Assembly: GCA_921293015.1 (NCBI GenBank)
Contig: OV121094.1
Location: 39,802,054-39,866,053 of the forward strand
DNA from: Phorcus lineatus
Taxonomy: Eukaryota > Mollusca > Gastropoda > Trochida > Trochidae
Length of the DNA: 64,000 nucleotides
Direction: 5' to 3'
Shown here: positions 57,261 through 64,000 of the stretch, piece after piece
Layout of the letters: each line of letters opens with the position of its first letter
Numbering within the stretch: the stretch's first letter is position 1
The notes under the pieces: model-generated
Told to the model about the DNA's origin: nothing
The model's input: the letters and a program-made list of their open reading frames with translations, nothing else
Databases searched by the model: none
Translations under genes and position numbers: made by a program

Positions 57261-59150
57261 TTGTGAAACTTGGTACATGTGGTTTTGAATAGGATAATGT
57301 TCTTGTATTTTATTGATTTATTAACTGCCATAGAAATTATGAAAACTTGGAGTGAAAATATATGAGAAATTGTTATTCTTGTTTTGTAAAAAGCTTGTTA
57401 GATAAATAACAGATTCATTTTGAAAATATATCGGTTGGCTTTTTGTTTGTCTTGTTTATTATTTAGTTTATTTTCTTACATTAATATTGAATTTCATTCA
57501 AATTGTTCCATGAACATTTTTTTTGTAAAATTCTTTTTTTTTTCAGGAAAAACCTTTCTAAAAAAGCAATGTATTAGATATGGTGAAAGTTTGAAATGAT
57601 TCTAGATTGTTTAAGGGTTTTGGTAATATCTTACTTTGATATATAATTGATGCTAACAAAAATTCATACATCATTAACAAAAAAACCAAAAATATTCAAT
57701 GATTCTTAGATACATCTTCAAAGGTTCCTATTAGTATAAACTCATTAACTAATAAAAAGGTACATTAATGGAAAAATAAATCTTCGAAGAAGTTCATCCA
57801 TTTCCTTTGTTGTGTCTTTAATCCAAAAAAATATTTTGCAAGTAATTCATCTGGTTTTAAAAACAGAACCAACCACACCTAAGTCATATTATAATACATG
57901 CAACAACAATTTATTATAATGCAAAAAAGTATTTGTGCTCATTAGCAGTACGACAATACGCTACATTTTGACCTTTTTTGCCAAATTCTTCCATTAGGGC
58001 CACATGGGCTTGTCTTCTAAGCCCAGATGTGAAATGAGAATATTGTCTTTCTTCAACTCCTCTTAAAGACAATACTATTGGAGTCATAATTATGTTAAAA
58101 TGATTAGGCCGTTCGCATCATTTCTTGCTGTAGGGGTAAAATTAGATAGCTTTGGATTTACAATGCGACCGTTGGTAATGCTTGAATAATGATATCGGTT
58201 TTGAAAACTAAAACCGTAAGTCATGACCGTTTTTTTTTTCATTTCCGTAAGTTTTTATTTGATTGAAACTTTAAATGAAGTAAATGTTATAAAAATGATC
58301 CTTTTTTTTCTTGTTGTAAGTGAACACTTTGATTAGTTATTTGAGTTCTTTTGATTTTTGTTTCCTTCAGGATATTTTGTTCAAAATGGTAAAATAATAT
58401 TTAGAGGTTTTTAGTACAAAAGTAATTTTTTAAATTATAGATAATCTTTATATAAAAAATAAAGCATTTCACGGGTATGACAAATGCATATCATATTTCT
58501 GATTGCTTAAGTTTAGAAGAGTTTTAATTAAATGCATTGATTGACATTTAAATGTTTAAAATAATAAAAACAAATGTTACTGAGAATGTACAGGCAAAAA
58601 AGAATTACTACTCAACTTTTTGTTGAAATGAACACGTCATGTCCCTTTTAAAAAACAATTCTCCAACCTTTAGTCATATATCATTTTAACTAATCAACCA
58701 CCACTAACTAAATGGTAATCAAAACTACTGACACTTAGTATTGGCACTTAATTAGACATGTCATCCCCTGAGCCAGAGCAAGTGTAATTATGTGTTAGGC
58801 TCGACACGTGATGCTTGACACTTCATAAACAAAACTACTAATGTTTCTCAAAAAAATGTATTACAAAGAAGTTACTGATCTCTTATGGAAAAAAACGTTT
58901 TGAGAAATAAATAAGCTTGGGTAATAAGTTAGGGGTTACATGAAGTGAGGGTTGAAGTGTACAAGAGTCTTGTGTTACGTCCTCGGAACCATTTACCAGA
59001 ATATGGCTGTCAGCGCCTCGAGCCAGAAGGATATCAGAATTTGATTGATATCCATTTTGCCTTGAATGGCTATATGAGTTAAAGTTCAGGAAAATTAACT
59101 CGGTCAAAGGTCACACATGAATGATATCCTTTCTTGAACTTTTGGTCAGA
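57261..59150. other. AT-rich DNA with weak exon-like words
   Basis: Strong acceptors at 57546 (TTCTTTTTTTTTCAG) and 58370 (TTTGTTTCCTTCAG) precede 36-nt and 18-nt open segments with poor to fair donors. They are recorded as rejected. 58950-59060 has an inverted GGATATCA/TGATATCC pair and two CpG, within a minus frame (58883-59107) of no known family. Confidence 0.45.
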
Positions 59151-59159
59151 ATTGTAAGA

Positions 59160-59315
59160 CATGGGTATATGTGATAGGTATATATTTATTGAAAAGGTAT
59201 ATGTGATAGGTATATATTTGTTGAATAGGTATATGATTGGTATTTTATGATAGGTATATATTTGTTGACCAGGTATATGATTGGTATTTGTGATAGGTAT
59301 ATATTATGTTAGAAT
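59160..59315. repeat. short tandem repeat on GATAGGTATATATTTGTTGA
   Basis: 'GATAGGTATATATT', 'AGGTATATGATTGGTATTT' and close variants recur irregularly about every 20-60 bases. Confidence 0.85.
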
Positions 59316-60785
59316 AATATATGCAGAGTGCCTATTATTCTTTGTATGTGTAGATGATTAAATTCTATGTATTCTTTGTATTCTTACCTTTGAAAGATAA
59401 TCTCATTTTACATGTGAGTATCAACATATTTTGTAAACCTATTCGGCTGAAATTTCCACTCAACTTTCTTTGGATGAAATCTGATTTCATGTTGGAAATC
59501 TTAAACTGTGATTCTCTCATGAAGTAAATGAAGCATGGAGGTCTCGTTGAGCTTTAGTTCCAGAAAAGATATTTCAAAATTAAAAAAAATGCTTTGTTGT
59601 CTGTGTTCAACCCAGCTGTGTTCTTGTTGCTCATGCGTTAATTTTATTACTTTTATATCTTCAAGATCTCATCTGATAACTTTTCGACGACTCTTAACCT
59701 TTGGTTTGATGTACAAGATTGGTTTAGGTTAGGTGTTAGTTAATTATTTACATGATTTTAGATGAATTTGGCTCCAAGGGCTTAAAATGCAATACACTGT
59801 TGTGAATATTCCATTTACTCATAAATACTCCATTATTATACCTTTTTTTATATGTGTGATGTAAAAAAAACCCCAATTTTTTAAACCTTTTATTCAATGA
59901 AAGAATAAAAAGAATAAATAAAAAAATATAAACTGATAAAGTTTGCTTTAGAATAACATTTGAATGTAAATAATTACTTGCTAGATAGATTTTATAAGTT
60001 CATGTCACAAAGGGTTAGATTTATATCTTTTTAATAATGTAAAAAAATATTATGAAATTGGAAGTATAAATCTCTTTCCACATGTGTAAGGAAAAAATAA
60101 ATATATTGTATTTACTAATATAAACGATCCTTCTATTATATATTTCATCATTAAACTTTAAATGTTGAAAAAAATACTTTGTATCATTTTATGTATGAGT
60201 CTGAAAAGAAAAAAGCTTACAGTACATAAAGAGCAAACTCCTAAAAATATTCACGCTTAAGAAAATAAATTGTAGTCATTGGTTGTTTTTCCAAAGATTT
60301 TTTAATGTCTAGTGACTATACTAACCAAACTTTTATAAAAGAAGGATATCAGGTTTAAGTCTCCATAGAAAAACTTTTCAGCCTGATAAAATACTTTATA
60401 GAAGAGTTTACCAGACAAATCCTATTTAAGATTGACATCATTAATATTTAGTATAGAGGAACATCCATAAATATTTTATTTCAAGTAATAAATTTTCACA
60501 TCTTAAATTGTCTTGCAGCTTGGCACATATGATGTTTATGAAAATGACCATAAGCATGGTAGAATTTTAAAGAAACTGTTTTCATTTTGATTGCAAAACA
60601 CTTGCAGAGTAAGTATATATATCTTGTGTAACAGATACAGTTGAAACTGGTTTCTTTATGTTCTTTACAGAGATAATAAAATATAAGTAAAAAATCCAGG
60701 TATCATATGTAGGAGATGTATTCAACCTGTACCTCAAGTTTCTTCTGTATAAGCAAGGATTACCAGTTGCCAATAAAAGGTAATG
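59316..60785. other. AT-rich DNA, nothing recognised
   Basis: No supported gene. TCTTGCAG at 60518 followed by 40 open bases and GTAGAA is exon-like but weak. Confidence 0.45.
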
Positions 60786-60787
60786 TA

Positions 60788-60920
60788 CTCTATATTTACG
60801 TTTATTAAAGGATGAAACATCTCATTTCACAACCCGATTATCAATAGTCATTAGAATGATGTCACGTATAAAGCAAAATCTTAGTGGCATCCATTTTAAT
60901 GTGAACACCTCATATTATTT
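60788..60920. mobile_element. fragment related to the MITE-like element at 27367-27734
   Basis: 'GATTATCAATAGTCATTAGAATGATGT' and 'GTGGCATCCATTTTAATGTGAACACCTC' align with 'AATTATCAGTAGTCATAAAAGAAAGAATGA' and 'GCGGCCATTTTAGTGTGAACACCTT' at 27465-27548 in the same order and spacing. This shows a dispersed family with at least two copies here. Confidence 0.6.
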
Positions 60921-61480
60921 AGAACTACAAAAACAATTCCCAATGCTTTTAGAAACTATGAACACTCGGTTCTTGAACTTGATTTTCTGATGATAGAGGG
61001 AGGTTTTATTGTTGTTGACATTAATTCTCAAACACATTCTGAGACTTATTGGAGTGAAAATACATGCCGCTGCTACTGTAAGGAGATTCCACGTTCGTAC
61101 TGATTTGTCACCCAGGGTATAAATGCAAGTCCTCCGATGTCTCCGCCAACTCAAATGCATAGCATGAACCTGTGATTGAACCACTGAAAATATGACTGAA
61201 CAACTGAGTCCCTTTGGTACTAATGAACTCCTGATTGCAGAGGAATCTATTTGTATGATACAAGCACATGCTGTCTATGTTGGCAATTGGTTTTGTTAAA
61301 TGTTTCCTCAAACATTTCTTTATTAAAAAGGACAATTGTATTGTTGAAATGACTATGCAGTGATCCAAGTATCTGTCAGTCTGTCAGCCAGTTGCTAGTT
61401 AATTTCAGATAGGACCAGTTATAAAAGGGGTCAGCAAGGATTCATAGCTTGTCTGATTTTTTAAGAATCATAGAAACATA
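60921..61480. other. moderately AT-rich DNA with minus-strand frames of unknown meaning
   Basis: Overlapping minus frames at 60915-61184 and 61108-61368 have ordinary amino-acid composition but no recognised domain and no clear splice context. Not called as genes. Confidence 0.4.
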
Positions 61481-61877
61481 GCACATGGCACATAGCACAT
61501 AGCACATAGCACATAGCACAAAGCACAAAGCACATAGCAAAGCACAAAGCAAAGCACATAGCATGGCATATAACACATAGCATAGCATATAACACATAAC
61601 ACATAGAAAAGCATATAGCACAAAGCAAAGCACATAGCATAGCACACATCACAGATCATAGATCATAGCACATACATAGATCATAGATCATAGCATATAG
61701 CATATATAGCACATAGCATATAGCAGATAGCACATACATAGATCATAGCACATAGCATATAGCACATAGCAAAGCACATAGCACACAGCACATAGCACAT
61801 AGCACATAGCATAGCACATTGCATAGATCATAGCACATACAGAGATCATAGCACATAGCACATAGCATAGCACAAAT
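61481..61877. repeat. (ATAGCAC)n heptamer repeat
   Basis: About 400 bases of AGCACAT/ATAGCAC heptamers with AAGCACA, GATCATA and CATAGCATA variants. The Cys/Ala/Met/Tyr-rich minus frames (61442-61873) are its translations in several frames. Confidence 0.96.
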
Positions 61878-62050
61878 TTTTTGTACAGGTTGAGTTTTCC
61901 AACATTATGACCTTTTGCTGTGAATGACGGAATATGATTTTTTATTCTGTGTAAAGTGATACCTAAGTATTGTTCTATTTAACATATCTTTACTTGCTGC
62001 TTCAAATTTCATACTAAACTGAGTTAGTTCACTTGTTCGTTCTATGCGTC
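61878..62050. other. short unique spacer
   Basis: Unique AT-rich sequence between two simple repeats; nothing recognised. Confidence 0.6.
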
Positions 62051-62054
62051 GACC

Positions 62055-63579
<1,525 letters not shown>

Positions 63580-63580
<1 letters not shown>

Positions 63581-63800
63581 TTTTGAGGGACAGTGATCCG
63601 ATGAAATTTTTCTTGAAATGTGTGTGGTTTCCATGGAAACGGTTTGAAATGAATGATTTTTTTCCTGCATTCTCCCGCACAAGATTAGCAGTGGCTCATG
63701 CCTTCCCTCTTGCATTGCGCAATCAGCATGAAGAATTCTGCGAGGCCCTTAATGAGGGGCTACCCATCAAATTGAAATTTGAATTAACCCCTTAAGTGAA
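63580..63800. promoter_or_regulatory. GC-richer block with X-box and C/EBP palindromes
   Basis: GTTTCCATGGAAAC at 63627-63640 is a perfect 14-base palindrome that fits the RFX X-box consensus GTHNYY-AT-RRNAAC. ATTGCGCAAT at 63714-63723 is the ideal C/EBP palindrome, with AGATTAG and CCCGCAC between them. An open plus frame (63583-63795, containing RTRLAVAHAFPLALRNQHEEFCEAL) and a minus frame cover it, neither recognised. A promoter or enhancer is the better guess; a coding exon is not excluded. Confidence 0.35.
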
Positions 63801-64000
63801 ATTAGAGTTTTCAAGGAGAGAAAATAAGATAAATTAAACCCTTGGGACTCAAGTCCACTGGAAATAGAACGTTTCCTGTTAATGTTGATTCATGAAGGTA
63901 ACGTTGTGAATATGAAAACCTGCACACATTTTGGAAAATCGATCGTAGGATGTAAAAATGGTTGTTTGTTTGTTATTTGCAACAATTGGTTAGATTATGT
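63801..64000. other. AT-rich DNA to the window end
   Basis: No feature recognised. 'CCCTTGGGACTCAAGTCC' near 63840 faintly resembles the 'CCCTGGGT..AGTCC' of the retroposon at 38 kb. Confidence 0.4.

Noticed and set aside
57547..57582. 36-nt candidate exon after a strong pyrimidine tract (KTFLKKQCIRY)
   Set aside because: Only one frame is open, the donor is moderate and the composition is like the intron; likely chance.
58371..58388. 18-nt micro-exon after TTTGTTTCCTTCAG
   Set aside because: The donor GTAAAA is weak and 18 open bases carry no information.
60519..60558. 40-nt candidate exon LGTYDVYENDHKH
   Set aside because: The acceptor is fair but the donor GTAGAA is weak. The reading is attractive but isolated, and phase does not fit the other candidates.
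61442..61873. Cys-rich minus-strand peptides (MLCYVLCAMC)
   Set aside because: Product of the heptamer repeat, which is open in all frames of that strand.

Overview
This window reads as nuclear DNA of an animal, most likely a marine invertebrate (mollusc, echinoderm, hemichordate or a related lineage). The sequence is strongly AT-rich. It has no dense coding, no operons and no bacterial signals. It is full of microsatellites and minisatellites, and it carries two copies of a dispersed repeat whose ends and 'CATGGCGTCCG...GTCCGT...CTTCTTCTCCAG' body I associate with marine invertebrate genomes. The organism call rests on these general features; no marker gene is present to fix it.

No complete gene can be read. 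Nearly all open frames longer than 60 codons lie inside low-complexity DNA or are what AT-rich intron or intergenic DNA yields by chance. At best the window looks like the interior of one or more genes with very long introns. The best coding evidence is a handful of short plus-strand segments with splice signals: a candidate first exon at 9344-9392, a pair at 22052-22096 and 22197-22210, a pair of locally GC-rich exons at 40316-40345 and 40832-40873, and a possible last exon at 52460-52504. The first three join in phase without a stop. A chain of 9344, 22052, 22197, 40316 and 52460 would be open from ATG to TGA (60 codons), but exons this short are expected by chance at a high rate, so this is a hypothesis for RNA data to test.

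Layout: 0.33-1.1 kb imperfect GAT/ATG microsatellite; 4.5-4.95 kb a roughly 72-bp tandem repeat; 7.4-9.08 kb a degenerate array with a roughly 160-bp repeat; 9.08-9.4 kb a CpG-containing island with the candidate first exon; 11.28-11.52 kb a GC-richer island followed by a 39-bp repeat; 16.86-17.25 kb a 77-bp repeat; 20.75-21.06 kb a TATA-containing island; 22.48-23.38 kb a minisatellite with a 361-bp higher-order period; 24.0-25.52 kb a dispersed element with eight 145-bp internal units; 27.37-27.73 kb a MITE-like element with a 28-G run; 33.2-34.63 kb a 38-bp minisatellite (about 36 copies) bracketed by an inverted repeat; 36.37-36.58 kb a GC-rich island; 37.03-37.35 kb a nested palindrome; 37.75-38.78 kb two related retroposon-like insertions, one with a perfect 15-bp target-site duplication; 39.3-40.05 kb ATTC/CATC repeats; 46.7-47.2 kb a tandem duplication with a short retroposon inside one copy; 50.79 and 52.23 kb an exact 83-bp duplication; 55.08-55.76 kb a second, inverted copy of the 24-kb element; 56.4-56.8 kb a pentanucleotide repeat; 61.48-61.88 kb a heptamer repeat; 62.05-62.4 kb a TC repeat; and 63.58-63.8 kb a GC-richer block with a perfect X-box and a perfect C/EBP palindrome.

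The most rewarding items are the inverted-repeat-bracketed 38-bp satellite, the two opposed copies of the 145-bp-unit element, the SINE-like insertions with intact duplications, the nested palindrome with a 31-bp filler copied from 0.7 kb away, and the micro-exon chain. I found no CRISPR array, rRNA, convincing tRNA, viral gene or recognisable protein domain.
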